Counted from the first letter of the stretch, positions 7,486 through 17,413 are shown. The stretch: DNA of 64,000 nucleotides from Phycicoccus avicenniae_A (GCF_050496545.1 NZ_JBNVZV010000009.1:1-64000), one strand, 5' to 3'. Notes: a model not told the origin generated them from the letters alone. Numbers and translations are program-made.

Positions 7486-8856
7486 TCAGAAGCCGCCGTC
7501 GCGGGCCATGTTGTTGAAGCGCGAGTAGTGGCCCTGGAAGGCGAGCACGAGGTCGGCGGTGGGGCCGTTGCGGTGCTTGGCGACGATGACGTCGGCCTCG
7601 CCGTCGCGCTCGGGGTCCGAGCGGTCGCGGTGCAGGAGGATGACGACGTCGGCGTCCTGCTCGATCGAGCCCGACTCACGCAGGTCCGACATCTGCGGGC
7701 GCTTGTCGGTGCGCTGCTCGGGGCCTCGGTTCAGCTGGCTGATCGCGATGACCGGCACCTCGATCTCCTTGGCGAGCAGCTTGAGCGCACGCGAGAACTC
7801 GGCGACCTCCTGCTGACGCGACTCGACCTTCTTGCCGCTGGTCATCAGCTGCAGGTAGTCGATGACGATGAGCTTGAGGTTGTGCTGCTGCTTGAGCCGG
7901 CGCGCCTTGGCCCGGATCTCCATGAGCGACATGTTCGGGCTGTCGTCGATGAACAGCGGGGCGTTGGAGATCTTGCCCATGATCCGCGCGAGCTTGGTCC
8001 ACTGGTCCTGGTTCTTCAGGCCGCGGCGCAGGTCCTGGAGCTGGATGGTGGCCTCGGCGGAGAGGATGCGCATCGTGATCTCGGTGCGGCTCATCTCGAG
8101 GGAGAACACCGCCGCGGCCATGTCGTGCTTGATGGCCGCGGCCCGCACGATGTCGATGCCGAGCGTGGACTTGCCCACGGCCGGGCGCGCCGCGACGACG
8201 ATCATCTGGCCCGGGTGCAGGCCGTGGGTCAGCGCGTCGAGCTCGAGGAAGCCGGTGGGCACGCCGATGAGGTCGTCGGTGCGCCCCGAGGCGGCCTCGA
8301 TCTCCTCCATCGTCTCGTTGAGCAGCTCGCCGAGCGCGTGGTAGTCCTCGCCGCCGCGCTTCTCGGCGACGGAGTACACCTCGGCCTGGGCCCGGTTGAC
8401 GATCTCGTCGATGTCGCCCTCGCCCTGCCCGTAGCCCATCTGCACGATGCGCGTGCCGGCCTCGACGAGCCGGCGCAGCACCGCCCGCTCGTGGACGATC
8501 TCGGCGTAGTAGCCGGCGTTGGCCGCCGTGGGCACCGACTGGATCAGCTGGTGGAGGTAGGCCTGGCCGCCGACCCGGGCGAGGTCGCCGCGCTTGGTCA
8601 GCTCGTCGGCGACGGTGATGGCGTCGGCGGGCTCGCCGCGGCCGAAGAGGTCGAGGACGGCGTCGAAGATCGCCTCGTGGGCCGGCCGGTAGAAGTCGTG
8701 GGCCTTGACCTCCTCGAGGCAGTCGGCGATGGCGTCCTTGTCGAGGAGCATCGAGCCCAGCACCGACTGCTCGGCGTGCAGGTCCTGCGGCGGCACCCGC
8801 TCGTCGGGGCGCTCGGACGGTCCGGCGAAGGCCTCGCTCAGCTCCGCGATGCTCAC
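7486..8856 (-). CDS. dnaB: Replicative DNA helicase DnaB
   Basis: 456 residues from GTG 8856, which has GGGGAG nine bases upstream; the frame stays open to GTG 8937 without a visible ribosome site. The N-terminal DnaB domain begins at VPPQDLHAEQSVLGSMLL. The RecA-like C-domain has Walker A (ARPAVGKST), the arginine-rich AEATIQLQDLRRG region, LIVIDYLQLM and ISQLNRGPEQR. It unwinds DNA at the replication fork as a hexamer. Many actinobacterial dnaB genes carry inteins; none is present here. A MATE gene lies upstream, as in many actinobacteria, but the expected rpsR-rplI genes are not in this window. Confidence 0.97.
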   Translation of the reverse strand: MSIAELSEAFAGPSERPDERVPPQDLHAEQSVLGSMLLDKDAIADCLEEVKAHDFYRPAHEAIFDAVLDLFGRGEPADAITVADELTKRGDLARVGGQAYLHQLIQSVPTAANAGYYAEIVHERAVLRRLVEAGTRIVQMGYGQGEGDIDEIVNRAQAEVYSVAEKRGGEDYHALGELLNETMEEIEAASGRTDDLIGVPTGFLELDALTHGLHPGQMIVVAARPAVGKSTLGIDIVRAAAIKHDMAAAVFSLEMSRTEITMRILSAEATIQLQDLRRGLKNQDQWTKLARIMGKISNAPLFIDDSPNMSLMEIRAKARRLKQQHNLKLIVIDYLQLMTSGKKVESRQQEVAEFSRALKLLAKEIEVPVIAISQLNRGPEQRTDKRPQMSDLRESGSIEQDADVVILLHRDRSDPERDGEADVIVAKHRNGPTADLVLAFQGHYSRFNNMARDGGF

Positions 8857-9311
8857 CTGTTGCTCCCCTTCACCGACTGGTCCTGGCCCCTCCTCGAGGG
8901 GGTCCGCACCGTGGCCGTCGGACTCTGACAAGGTCACCAGAGAGCACCGACAGCGGGGGCGCCGCAGTCACCGTAGGACCTGCGCGCGCGCCCTCCAAGC
9001 CGGGGGGCCGAACGGCTGGGGACGGTCTGTGGAGAACGTGGGGAAAACGCCCGGCAACGTTGTGCACCGTCGGTGGACAACCCTGTGGACACCGCGCCCA
9101 GTGGGCTCCCAGCAAGGCGCTGACCTGCGATGACGTCGTCCACGGCATGTGCACCGCAGAAAGTCTCGGGCGTGTCCCGGTCCACAGGGGGCGCGCCGCG
9201 CCGCGGGGTGTCGGCGGCCTCCCCCGCCCGTTCGGACGGGCACCTCGACGGGCCGTTCGGCCGAGCCCGCGTGGTGCCGCCGCGCCACGGTGATGAGGAC
9301 TGCGACCGGCC
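8857..9311. other. 455-base gap upstream of dnaB with several DnaA-box-like 9-mers
   Basis: No open frame here resembles a known protein. The middle holds near-matches to the actinobacterial DnaA box (TTGTCCACA or its complement TGTGGACAA): TGTGGAGAA at 9028, GGTGGACAA at 9072 and TGTGGACAC at 9084, each one base off, then TCGTCCACG at 9136 and CGGTCCACA at 9178, each two off. The gap presumably also holds the dnaB promoter. Confidence 0.35.
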
Positions 9312-9587
9312 TCAGCCGGCCCGGCCGTACCGTTCGGCGGCGCGCGCCCGCGCCTTGGCCGCCTCGACCTCGCGGTCCTTCGGCGGGGCGCTGGTCACGA
9401 GCGCGTCGAGCAGGTGCTGCGTGGCGTGCGCGACCTCCTCCACGGCCCGCGCGAAGGCGTCCTCGTTGGCCTGCGACGGGCGAGTGGCACCGCTGACCTT
9501 GCGGACGTACTGGAGGGCCGCGGCGCGCACCTCGTCCGTGGTCGCGGGCGGCTCGAAGTTGTGGAGCTGGCGGATGTTGCGGCACAT
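9312..9587 (-). CDS. DUF2277 family protein
   Basis: 91 residues from ATG 9587. It begins MCRNIRQLHNFEPPATTDEV, the signature opening of the DUF2277 family, and continues with AALQYVRKVSGATRPSQANE. The protein is small, soluble and probably helical, with a conserved early Cys; its function is unknown. An in-frame ATG at 9596 would add three residues. It stands alone, divergent from the CoA-transferase gene. Confidence 0.85.
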   Translation of the reverse strand: MCRNIRQLHNFEPPATTDEVRAAALQYVRKVSGATRPSQANEDAFARAVEEVAHATQHLLDALVTSAPPKDREVEAAKARARAAERYGRAG

Positions 9588-9683
9588 GCCCTCCACCGTA
9601 GGCGCGGTCGCCGCAGGTGGCGAGGGGCCAGGACAGCCTCACCTGCGGTGTGTCGCGCGCTCGACGGGAGCAGACTGGCTGCC

Positions 9684-10910
9684 ATGAGAACCGTGGGTCT
9701 CGAGCAGCTCGGCCGCCACCTCGCCGCCCTCCCCGGTCGCCCCCGCGTCGTCGTCTCCGGCAACGTCGCGGTCCCCTGGGAGGCGGTCCACACCCTCGAC
9801 GCCGCCCGCGAGGAGTACGTCCTCCACGCACTCAACGCGCCGCCGGGCATCCCCGAGCGGCCCGGCGTCACCGCCGAGACCTGCTTCGTCGGGAGCGGGA
9901 TGCGGCGCCACCCGAACCTGTCCTACGTCCCGAGCCGGCTCTCGCTCGTCCCCGTGCTCTACGCCGGGCCGCTGGCCCCCGACGTCGTCATCGTGCAGTG
10001 CGCCCCGCCCCGCGACGGGATGCTCTCGCTCGGCATCGAGGTCAACGTCCTGCCCGCCGCCGTCGAGGCCTGCCGGGCCCGCTCCGGGCTCGTCGTCGCG
10101 GTCGTGAACGACCGGATGCCCTACACCGGCGGCGACGCGCTGCTCGACACCTCGCTCGTCGACCTCGCCGTCGAGGTGTCCGTGCCGGTGCCGTCGCACG
10201 CCCCCCTCGTGCCGGACGACGACAGCCGCCTCATCGGCGAGCGCATCGCGGACCGGGTGCCCGACGGTGCCACGCTCCAGGCGGGGATCGGCGGCATCCC
10301 CGACGCGACCATCGCCGCGCTCACCGGCCGGCGCGGGCTGCGGGTGTGGACCGAGATGTTCTCCGACGGCGTCGTCGCGCTCGACCGCGCCGGGGCCCTC
10401 GACCCGGACCACCCGCTGACGACGTCCTTCCTCTTCGGGTCGCAGGACCTCTACGACTGGGTCGACGGCAACCCGCGGGTGCGGATGACGCGCACCGAGA
10501 CCACGAACGACCCCGGCCTCATCGCCCGCCAGCGCGCGATGACGTCGGTGAACTCGGCCCTCGAGGTCGACCTGTTCGGCCAGGCCAACGCCTCGCGCAT
10601 CGACGCGCGCATCCACTCCGGCTTCGGCGGGCAGACCGACTTCGTGGTCGGCGCGCTGCACTCACCCGGCGGCCAGTCGTTCATCGCGCTGCGCTCGTGG
10701 CACCCGAAGGCGAACTGCTCCACCGTCGTCCCGCTCCTCGACGAGCCGGTGACCAGCGTGCAGCAGACCGCGATCGTCACCGAGCAGGGCGCCGCCGAGC
10801 TGTTCGGCTACGACCAGCGCGGGCAGTGCCGGCACATCATCCGCGACGCCGCGCACCCCGACGTGCGCGACGAGCTCTGGGAGGAGGCGCGGGCCCTCGG
10901 GCTCGCCTGA
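9684..10910 (+). CDS. Acetyl-CoA hydrolase/transferase family protein
   Basis: 408 residues from ATG 9684; the frame is open further upstream but homology starts at MRTVGLEQLGRHL. Family marks include GATLQAGIGGIPDATIAAL, WTEMFSDGVVALDRAGAL with the likely catalytic Glu, SFLFGSQDLYDWVDGN, MTSVNSALEVDLFGQANAS and SGFGGQTDFVVGAL. It matches the class that exchanges CoA between acetate and acids such as succinate or 4-hydroxybutyrate, or hydrolyses acetyl-CoA. The specific substrate is not shown. It is convergent with the MATE exporter 27 nt away. Confidence 0.88.
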   Translation: MRTVGLEQLGRHLAALPGRPRVVVSGNVAVPWEAVHTLDAAREEYVLHALNAPPGIPERPGVTAETCFVGSGMRRHPNLSYVPSRLSLVPVLYAGPLAPDVVIVQCAPPRDGMLSLGIEVNVLPAAVEACRARSGLVVAVVNDRMPYTGGDALLDTSLVDLAVEVSVPVPSHAPLVPDDDSRLIGERIADRVPDGATLQAGIGGIPDATIAALTGRRGLRVWTEMFSDGVVALDRAGALDPDHPLTTSFLFGSQDLYDWVDGNPRVRMTRTETTNDPGLIARQRAMTSVNSALEVDLFGQANASRIDARIHSGFGGQTDFVVGALHSPGGQSFIALRSWHPKANCSTVVPLLDEPVTSVQQTAIVTEQGAAELFGYDQRGQCRHIIRDAAHPDVRDELWEEARALGLA

Positions 10911-10937
10911 GCGACACCGCTCCTGCGTCACCATCCG

Positions 10938-12296
10938 TCACCGGCTCGCGCCGACCACCATCCACCGGTCGGTGCGCACGCGCAGCCACATGAGCGTGCC
11001 GCGCACCCCCATGAAGACGGTGAAGGCGAGCCACAACCAGGTCACGGCGTCGGACTGCCCCTTGGCAGAACCACCTTGGAGCAACCAGTCGCCGGCCAAG
11101 TGCACCGCGAGGACCACCGGGAGGTAGGCGGCGAGCGTGGCGAGCATCGCCCCCGCCAGCCAGCGGCCGTCGCCCGCGCCGATGAGGACGCCGTCGACGA
11201 CGAAGACGAACCCCGAGAGCGGCTGCCCCAGCGCCACGACGAGGAGCCCGGCGGCGACCGCCGCCTGGACGCCGGCGTCGGGCGTGAACAGCGGTCCGAC
11301 CCAGGGCCGCACGAGCAGCACGACGAGCCCGAGCACGACTCCGCCGAGGATGCCCCAGCGCACCATCAGGCGGGTCGCGGCCCGGGTCGTCGCGAGGTCG
11401 CCGGCGCCGAGCGCCTTGCCGGTGATGGCCTGCGCCGCGATGGCCAGCGCGTCGAGGGCGAAGGTGAGGAAGGACCAGATGGTCGCCGTCACCTGGTAGC
11501 CGGCCAGCGGCACGTCGCCGAGGCCGGCCGCGACCCAGGTGGTGAGGACGAGGACACCCCGCAGGGCCAGGGTCCGCACGAGGAGGGGCACGCCGTCGCG
11601 CGCGGCCGCGAGCACCCGGCCCGGGTGGGCCCGCAGCGGCACCCCGGTGCGGCCGGCCTCCCGGACGAGCACGACGACGAGCGCCACGGCCATCCCGTAC
11701 TGGGCGATGACCGTCCCCCACGCCGACCCGGCGATGCCCCACCCGAGGCCGTGGACGAACCAGACGTTGAGCAGCCCGTTGGCGGTGAAGCCGGCCAGCG
11801 CCGCGAACAGAGGAGTCCGGGTGTCCTGCAACCCCCGCAGGACACCGGTCGTCGCGAGGACGACGAGCATCGCGGGCAGCCCGAACGCGGACACCCGCAG
11901 GTAGGTGGTGGCCTCCTCGAGCACGGCCGGCGAGGCACCGAACAGGCCCGACAGGGTCCGCGCGCCCCCCGCCACCGCGAGCGTGGTCACCGCGCCGAGG
12001 CCCACCGCGAGCCACGTGCCGTCGATGCCCGCCGCGACCGCTCCGGCCCGCGACCCGGACCCGAGCTGGCGGGCGACGACGCTCGTCGTGCCGTAGGCGA
12101 GGAAGACGAAGATGTTCGCGGCCGTCAGCAGCACCGCGCTCGCGACCCCCAGGCCGGCGAGCGGCTCGACCCCAAGGCGCCCCACGATCGCGGAGTCCAC
12201 CAGGAGGAAGAGCGGCTCGGCCACGAGGGCGAGGAAGGCCGGGAGCGCGAGGCGCAGGACCTCGCGGTGCTGGCCGTCGGCCGGGCTGGCGCTCAC
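10938..12296 (-). CDS. MATE family efflux transporter
   Basis: 452 residues with about 12 membrane segments in two similar halves, starting at GTG 12296. The opening (REVLRLALPAFLALVAEPLFLLVDSAIVGRLG) and GLQDTRTPLFAALAGFTANGLLN are typical of DinF-like MATE exporters, which use Na+ or H+ gradients to expel cationic compounds. In many actinobacteria a gene of this type lies beside dnaB, as it does loosely here. Confidence 0.9.
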   Translation of the reverse strand: MSASPADGQHREVLRLALPAFLALVAEPLFLLVDSAIVGRLGVEPLAGLGVASAVLLTAANIFVFLAYGTTSVVARQLGSGSRAGAVAAGIDGTWLAVGLGAVTTLAVAGGARTLSGLFGASPAVLEEATTYLRVSAFGLPAMLVVLATTGVLRGLQDTRTPLFAALAGFTANGLLNVWFVHGLGWGIAGSAWGTVIAQYGMAVALVVVLVREAGRTGVPLRAHPGRVLAAARDGVPLLVRTLALRGVLVLTTWVAAGLGDVPLAGYQVTATIWSFLTFALDALAIAAQAITGKALGAGDLATTRAATRLMVRWGILGGVVLGLVVLLVRPWVGPLFTPDAGVQAAVAAGLLVVALGQPLSGFVFVVDGVLIGAGDGRWLAGAMLATLAAYLPVVLAVHLAGDWLLQGGSAKGQSDAVTWLWLAFTVFMGVRGTLMWLRVRTDRWMVVGASR

Positions 12297-12355
12297 CCCG
12301 GCACTCTCGCACGCCTCGCCGCCGGGGGCGCGCGACGTCCGCCCGGCACGCGGGA

Positions 12356-12386
12356 GGGCCCCGCCGGCGTGCTGCCGGCGGGGCCC
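12356..12386 (-). terminator. Hairpin terminator of the subtilase gene
   Basis: GGGCCCCGCCGGC (12356-12368) pairs perfectly with 12374-12386 around a 5-nt loop. It lies 16 nt past the stop of the S8 peptidase gene. Confidence 0.7.
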
Positions 12387-12402
12387 CCACGGGGATGGTG
12401 CG

Positions 12403-15400
12403 TCAGCTCGTGGCGGGGGTCCCGCCGACGAGCACCGAGCCGGTCCCGAGGACCGCGCCCTCGGACGAGACGACGTTCATCTCGCCGAACAGCTGGCGAC
12501 CGGACGCGGCCGCCGCCTGCGGCGTGATCGCCCCGGTGATCTCCACCGACTGGCCACCGTCGAGCGCCACCGCGCCGGCCGGCACCGAGAGGGTGCCGAG
12601 CGCCGAGGAGAAGAAGACGTCGCGGTAGTCCAGCTGGGTCGTGCCCGCGGGCACCGAGTAGCCGTCGACGACGACCGTGTACGTGCCCGGCGCCGGGTTG
12701 GCGATCGAGACCGCCTCCTCGGAGTCACCGTCGGCGGACTGCCCGACCTGCGCACCCGTCGGCCCGAAGACCGTCAGGTCGAGGTCGGCCCCGAGGTCGG
12801 AGGTGTTGCCGATGACGGCGTCGAGGCGGCTGGCCCCGGCCGGCACGGCGACCTCGTACTCGAGGGTGTCACCGTCGGCGATGGTGGCGCGCTCCGCGTG
12901 GGCCGAGCCGAGCGGCCCGCCCCTCGGCGTCACGGTCACCGGACCGAAGTCGTTCTTCACGGTCCAGGAGACCGGGGTCGACTGACCCGTGGTGGCCTCG
13001 ACGGTCTGGATGGCCGGGTCGACGGTGACGCCCTGGACGGCGGCCGTGACCTTGAACGGGTTGTCCAGGAACGGCGAGGTGCGCCGCGACTCCACGATCA
13101 GCTCCCACACGCCCGGCAGCGGGTTGGCGTAGGACCGCGAGCTCGGCTTGCAGGCCGCGACGTCGCTGAAGTTCGTGTAGCAGGCCGTCGTCGCGGTGCT
13201 GTCGACCGGGACGCCGTACGGGTTGAACGCGACCCAGCGCACCTGGCTCTTCGTGGCGATGCCCGACAGGTTGACCTGGAGGGCCTTGGTGCCCTCGGGG
13301 ACGGTGACGAACACGCGCTCGAAGAGGTTGCGCTGCACCGAGCCGGAGGTGCTCGTCGCGTACGACGGCGCCTTCAGGTCGGTGGAGACGACGACCGCCA
13401 GCATCACGCGGTGGTCGACGAGCGGCGTCTTCGGGTCGTCGATCTCGAGGATCGCCGAGTGCAGCCCACCGGTCTTCGCGCGGGCCTTGACCGCGACGTC
13501 GACCGGCTGGCCCTGGCGGAGGTTCACCGAGGACGGCGCCGAGAAGGTCCCGTCGTTGCCGACGATGCGGACCTTGTGCTGGACCGCACCCGAGGCGCCG
13601 GAGGTCCGGGTCACCGTGACGGGGTAGGTCTTGCTCTCGCCGACCTTCTGGCCACCCTTGCCGGCGGCGCAGTCGTTGTAGACGCCCGTGCCCTTGCCGG
13701 GCTTCGCGAGGAAGTCGGAGAGGGCGGTGCAGACGTCGGCCGTGGCCGTGTAGTCGACGGTCTTCGGGTTCTTGCGCAGGAGCTTCCACGCACCCGGGAC
13801 GTCGAGCTGACCCGTGCCCTGACCGGCGGCCTCGAGCGACTTCTGGAAGTCGGCCGAGGTGTAGACCGCCTCACGCAGCTGCTTCGGGGTGATGGGCGTC
13901 CCGCTCTGGAAGCCGGCCGAGAGCAGGAGCGCAGCGGAACCGGCGGCCTGCGGGGAGGCCATCGAGGTGCCGTTGAACATGGCGTAGCCGACGGGCAGCG
14001 TGTAGCCGGCCTCGGCGAGGTCGGGCTGCTTGAGCCACTGGGGCACGGTGGAGATCGCCGAGCCGGGGGCCATCACGTTCGGCTTGAACCCGCCGTCCTC
14101 GCGCGGGCCGCGCGAGGAGTAGTTGTGCAGCGCGAGCTTGCTGGAGACGACCGAGCCGTAGTTGGCCAGCCAGGTCTCCTTGCTCACCGAGGACGCGACG
14201 CTCACGACGTCGGTGGCCACGGACGGGTCACCGATGGTGTTGATGCCCGCGCCGCTGTTGCCGGCGGAGATGAAGAGCTGGACGCCGTAGACGTCGATGA
14301 GCCGGTCGTAGAGCTGCGCCCGGGCGTTGTTGCCGTCGTTGAGGGCCGGGAGGCCACCGATCGACATGTTGACGACGTCGACGCCGCGGTTGGCGACGAG
14401 GTCGACCATGCCGTCGGTCAGCGCGGCGTTGGTGCAGCCGCCGCCCCAGGTGCAGGCTCGCGACGAGACGACGTTGGCGCCGGGCGCCTGGCCGTCCATC
14501 TTGCCGCCGAACAGGCTGTGACCGGCCGCGATGCCCGCGACGTGGGAGCCGTGGGCGTCCTCGACGATGCCGATGTTGACGAAGTCGGCCTTCTGGCCGG
14601 GCAGCCCGGCCGGGGTCAGGTCGACGTCCTCGCGGTACTCGACCGTGAAGGGCATCCGCTCGACGATGTCGGTCTTCGGGTCGTCCGTGCCGAAGTGCGA
14701 GTACTGGCCGTTCTCGCGGTACGGGCGCATCTTCTCGTTCGCCGCGAAGACGTTGTCCTGGTTCGCGTCGACCCAGATGTCGTGGCTGGCCGGGTCGTAT
14801 AGGACACCGAAGACGTCGGTGGTGTCTCCGTCACGGTTGACGTCGCCGCCGGGCTCGCTGCCCTTGGTGATCGCCTCCGAGAAGCGGTTCACGAGGTAGC
14901 TGCCGGCCGGGGCCGTCCAGGTGGCGCCCTGGTAGCTGAAGCTCGGGCCGGAGACCGGCGTGAGCATCGCGCGCCAGGTGGCGTCGCCGTCGAGCAGCGG
15001 GTCGGTGGCGGTGACCCAGTCGGTGATCTTGCGCGCGCCGGTGGAGGTCTTCTGCAGCGCGGGGTGGTCGAGGTCGACACCCGAGTCGAGGACACCGATG
15101 GTCACGCCCCGGCCGTCCCAGCGGGGGTTGGACTTCTTGAAGTCCACCGAGCCGGTCTCGTCGGTCGGCATGTACGGGTTGGCGTTCGGGGTGCTCTTCC
15201 CCGGGCCCGGGTAGGTCTTGGTCTTGGCACCCTTGCCGTCCGCGGCGGGCGCGGGCAGCTTGACCGTCTCGTCGAGGTCGACGGCGTCGACCTTCGAGAG
15301 GGCCGCGACCTCGGCCACGGCGCCGGTGGGGACGCTGGCGCGGACGTAGCCGACCTTGTCGTTCGTCATGCCGACCCAGCCGCCCTGCGCGCGGATGGAG

Positions 15401-15711
15401 TCCGCGACGGCCTTGGTCGTGCCCTTCTCGACGGCGAGGATCAGGGTGACCCGCTTGGTGCCCTTGGCCTGCGCCTTGTCGAGCAGCTCGACGTCGTGCT
15501 GGCCGAGCTTGCGCTCGGTGGGGCTCGTCGTGGGGTCCTTCACCTCCTTCGTCTGGAGGGTGGCCTGCGGGGCCTTCTCGAGCGGAGCCGCCGGGTCACT
15601 GCGGTCGGCTCCGGCGGCGGTGGCCGCCCCGAGCGAACCCGTGGTGAGGGCTGCGGCTGCGAGGCCCGCGAGCGCGACGCGCGCGGACCGTCGGTGGATG
15701 GGGTGTCTCAT
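12403..15711 (-). CDS. Secreted S8 family serine peptidase (subtilisin-like), 1102 aa
   Basis: Starts at ATG 15711; the frame is open upstream but the signal peptide (about residues 1-35, HRRSARVALAGLAAAALTTG) fixes the start. A propeptide-like region follows (RVTLILAVEKGTTKAVADSI, ~87-150). The catalytic domain has Asp209 in TIGVLDSGVDLDHP, His387 in DAHGSHVAGIAAG and Ser583 in FNGTSMASPQAAG, with a ~170-residue insert between Asp and His that includes an Asp/Asn-rich, possibly calcium-binding stretch (DVNRDGDTTD). C-terminal beta domains follow, including a segment like bacterial pre-peptidase C-terminal domains (GTYTVVVDGYSVPAG). It is probably a large extracellular protease. Confidence 0.92.
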   Translation of the reverse strand: MRHPIHRRSARVALAGLAAAALTTGSLGAATAAGADRSDPAAPLEKAPQATLQTKEVKDPTTSPTERKLGQHDVELLDKAQAKGTKRVTLILAVEKGTTKAVADSIRAQGGWVGMTNDKVGYVRASVPTGAVAEVAALSKVDAVDLDETVKLPAPAADGKGAKTKTYPGPGKSTPNANPYMPTDETGSVDFKKSNPRWDGRGVTIGVLDSGVDLDHPALQKTSTGARKITDWVTATDPLLDGDATWRAMLTPVSGPSFSYQGATWTAPAGSYLVNRFSEAITKGSEPGGDVNRDGDTTDVFGVLYDPASHDIWVDANQDNVFAANEKMRPYRENGQYSHFGTDDPKTDIVERMPFTVEYREDVDLTPAGLPGQKADFVNIGIVEDAHGSHVAGIAAGHSLFGGKMDGQAPGANVVSSRACTWGGGCTNAALTDGMVDLVANRGVDVVNMSIGGLPALNDGNNARAQLYDRLIDVYGVQLFISAGNSGAGINTIGDPSVATDVVSVASSVSKETWLANYGSVVSSKLALHNYSSRGPREDGGFKPNVMAPGSAISTVPQWLKQPDLAEAGYTLPVGYAMFNGTSMASPQAAGSAALLLSAGFQSGTPITPKQLREAVYTSADFQKSLEAAGQGTGQLDVPGAWKLLRKNPKTVDYTATADVCTALSDFLAKPGKGTGVYNDCAAGKGGQKVGESKTYPVTVTRTSGASGAVQHKVRIVGNDGTFSAPSSVNLRQGQPVDVAVKARAKTGGLHSAILEIDDPKTPLVDHRVMLAVVVSTDLKAPSYATSTSGSVQRNLFERVFVTVPEGTKALQVNLSGIATKSQVRWVAFNPYGVPVDSTATTACYTNFSDVAACKPSSRSYANPLPGVWELIVESRRTSPFLDNPFKVTAAVQGVTVDPAIQTVEATTGQSTPVSWTVKNDFGPVTVTPRGGPLGSAHAERATIADGDTLEYEVAVPAGASRLDAVIGNTSDLGADLDLTVFGPTGAQVGQSADGDSEEAVSIANPAPGTYTVVVDGYSVPAGTTQLDYRDVFFSSALGTLSVPAGAVALDGGQSVEITGAITPQAAAASGRQLFGEMNVVSSEGAVLGTGSVLVGGTPATS

Positions 15712-15871
15712 CGGTGTCCTGTCTTTCCCGAGATGCACTCTGCCTGCATCGGGCATCGGTGCCGACAGGGAACCACGCAAAGTGCGCCAGGGGAACAGCA
15801 GAAGCGCAGGAGATCGAGGATTTACCTCCGCTTTACCAACGGGCGCGCATCGCGTTCCGGCGGAACGGAGC

Positions 15872-17413
15872 TCACGCGCCGGCGACGACCTCGACCGCGG
15901 CCTCGCGGCGCGGGTCACCGGCGGCGAGCAGCTCGCCGTCCTCGCGGCGGTAGGCCGCACCGACGCCGCCGAAGTACATCGAGCGGGCCCCGTGGTCGGT
16001 GGCGCGCAGGCCCGCGGCGTGCACCGCGGCGGTGATGGCAGGGTCGGACTCGTGCTCCACGACGGGGCGGCCCGACGCGTCGAAACGCACATGCACGCGC
16101 GGCGCCTCGATGGCCGTGCGCAGGTCGGCGCCGTGGAGGCAGCCCTGCCCCAGCACCTGCATGAGGGCGGTCGTGATGCGGTCCGCGCCGGGCGACCCGA
16201 CGGCGATGACGCGCCCGTCGGCGGCCCGCCCGGTGGTCGGGGCCATGTTCGAGGCGAGCCGGGTACCGGGCGCCAGCGCATGCAGCCCCAGCCGGTTCAG
16301 CTCGGGCTCACCGAGGGCGTTGTTGAGCAGCATCCCGGTGCCGGGCACCGTGATCCCCGCGCCGTAGCCGGCGGACACCGTGACGGCGCAGGCGAGCCCG
16401 TCGGCGTCGACGGTCGAGACGTGGGCGGTGGAGGCCGAGGTCGGCAGCCCGGCGAGGCCGTGCCGGTCGACGGAGGACAGCAGGGCGTGGCCGGCGGCGT
16501 CGAGGTCGGTGGCGACGTCGTGCACCTCGAACCGGTAGCGCAGGACGGCCTGCTGCACGGCGAGCACGTCGGCCCAGTCGTAGGAGCCGTGCCGGGCCAG
16601 CTCGCCGAGCATCACGGCCAGCATCGGCCCGCCCACCGACGGCGGCGGGTTGACGGCGAGGTCCCAGTCACCGACGATGCGCCGCACCGGGACCCGCTCG
16701 ACGGGCACCGCCTGCTCGAGGTCGGCCGCCGTGACCAGCCCCTCGTGCGCGGCCATGTCGGCAACCATCGCCCGGCCCACCTCGCCGGTCGTCAGGACGC
16801 CCGCGCCGCGCGCCGCGACGAGGTCGAGGACGTCGGCGAGCATCGGGTTGGTGGCGACCTGCCCAGCGCGCAGCGGGGCACCGTCGGAGGAGGTGACCAC
16901 ACCGTGCGCCTCGGGGTCGGTCCCGAAGAGGCTGTCGGCGACGAAGCCCAGGTACCGGGCCGCGGCGGCCCCCATCGGGTAGCCGTCCCGGCACGCTACT
17001 GCTGCGGGGGCCACGACCTCGGCCCACGGGGCTACCCCGAAGCGGGTCACGGCGTCCTCGCAGGCGGCGGCGGCGAGCGGGGTGGCCACCGACCCGTGGC
17101 CGGCGAACATCGTCACGCCCCCGCCGTACTCGGTGTACACCTCGCGCACACCGCGCCCGAAGGCGTCCCGGGGGAGGCCGCGGCCGGGCATCTCGACGTT
17201 GCCGTCGAGCACCACGGGCTCCTCGCCCGCTGCCCACACCGACACGAAGGCGCCGCCACCGAGCGAGACGATGCCGGGCTCGGTGGCCATCGCCGCGAGC
17301 GCCGCGGCCACCGCGACGTCGACGGCGTTGCCGCCCGCGCGGGCCACCGTCCGGCCGGCCGCGAGCGAGACCGGACCGGTCGCCGCGATCGCCACCTGAC
17401 CCACGCGCCGCAT
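15872..17413 (-). CDS. Gamma-glutamyltransferase family protein
   Basis: 513 residues from ATG 17413, the usual length for the Ntn-hydrolase GGT family. Large-subunit marks are GGNAVDVAVAAALA and GIVSLGGGAFV. The expected autocleavage Thr is in STAHVSTVDADGLA, and small-subunit marks are GTGMLLNNALGEPE and LASNMAPTTGRAADG. No signal peptide is visible, unlike secreted GGTs, so a cytoplasmic role in gamma-glutamyl or acylase-type hydrolysis is possible. The substrate is not shown. It is divergent from the MTA-phosphorylase-like gene 62 nt away. Confidence 0.85.
   Translation of the reverse strand: MRRVGQVAIAATGPVSLAAGRTVARAGGNAVDVAVAAALAAMATEPGIVSLGGGAFVSVWAAGEEPVVLDGNVEMPGRGLPRDAFGRGVREVYTEYGGGVTMFAGHGSVATPLAAAACEDAVTRFGVAPWAEVVAPAAVACRDGYPMGAAAARYLGFVADSLFGTDPEAHGVVTSSDGAPLRAGQVATNPMLADVLDLVAARGAGVLTTGEVGRAMVADMAAHEGLVTAADLEQAVPVERVPVRRIVGDWDLAVNPPPSVGGPMLAVMLGELARHGSYDWADVLAVQQAVLRYRFEVHDVATDLDAAGHALLSSVDRHGLAGLPTSASTAHVSTVDADGLACAVTVSAGYGAGITVPGTGMLLNNALGEPELNRLGLHALAPGTRLASNMAPTTGRAADGRVIAVGSPGADRITTALMQVLGQGCLHGADLRTAIEAPRVHVRFDASGRPVVEHESDPAITAAVHAAGLRATDHGARSMYFGGVGAAYRREDGELLAAGDPRREAAVEVVAGA

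Noticed and set aside
7486..8856. Intein in dnaB
   Set aside because: The protein is of normal length with an unbroken Walker A and no splicing motifs.
12112..14802. An 896-residue plus-strand open frame
   Set aside because: It mirrors the S8 peptidase gene and has only Arg/Val/Asp-rich low-complexity sequence with no family pattern.
15712..16281. Upstream extension of the S8 peptidase frame
   Set aside because: The added sequence overlaps the gamma-glutamyltransferase gene and the signal peptide starts at 15711.
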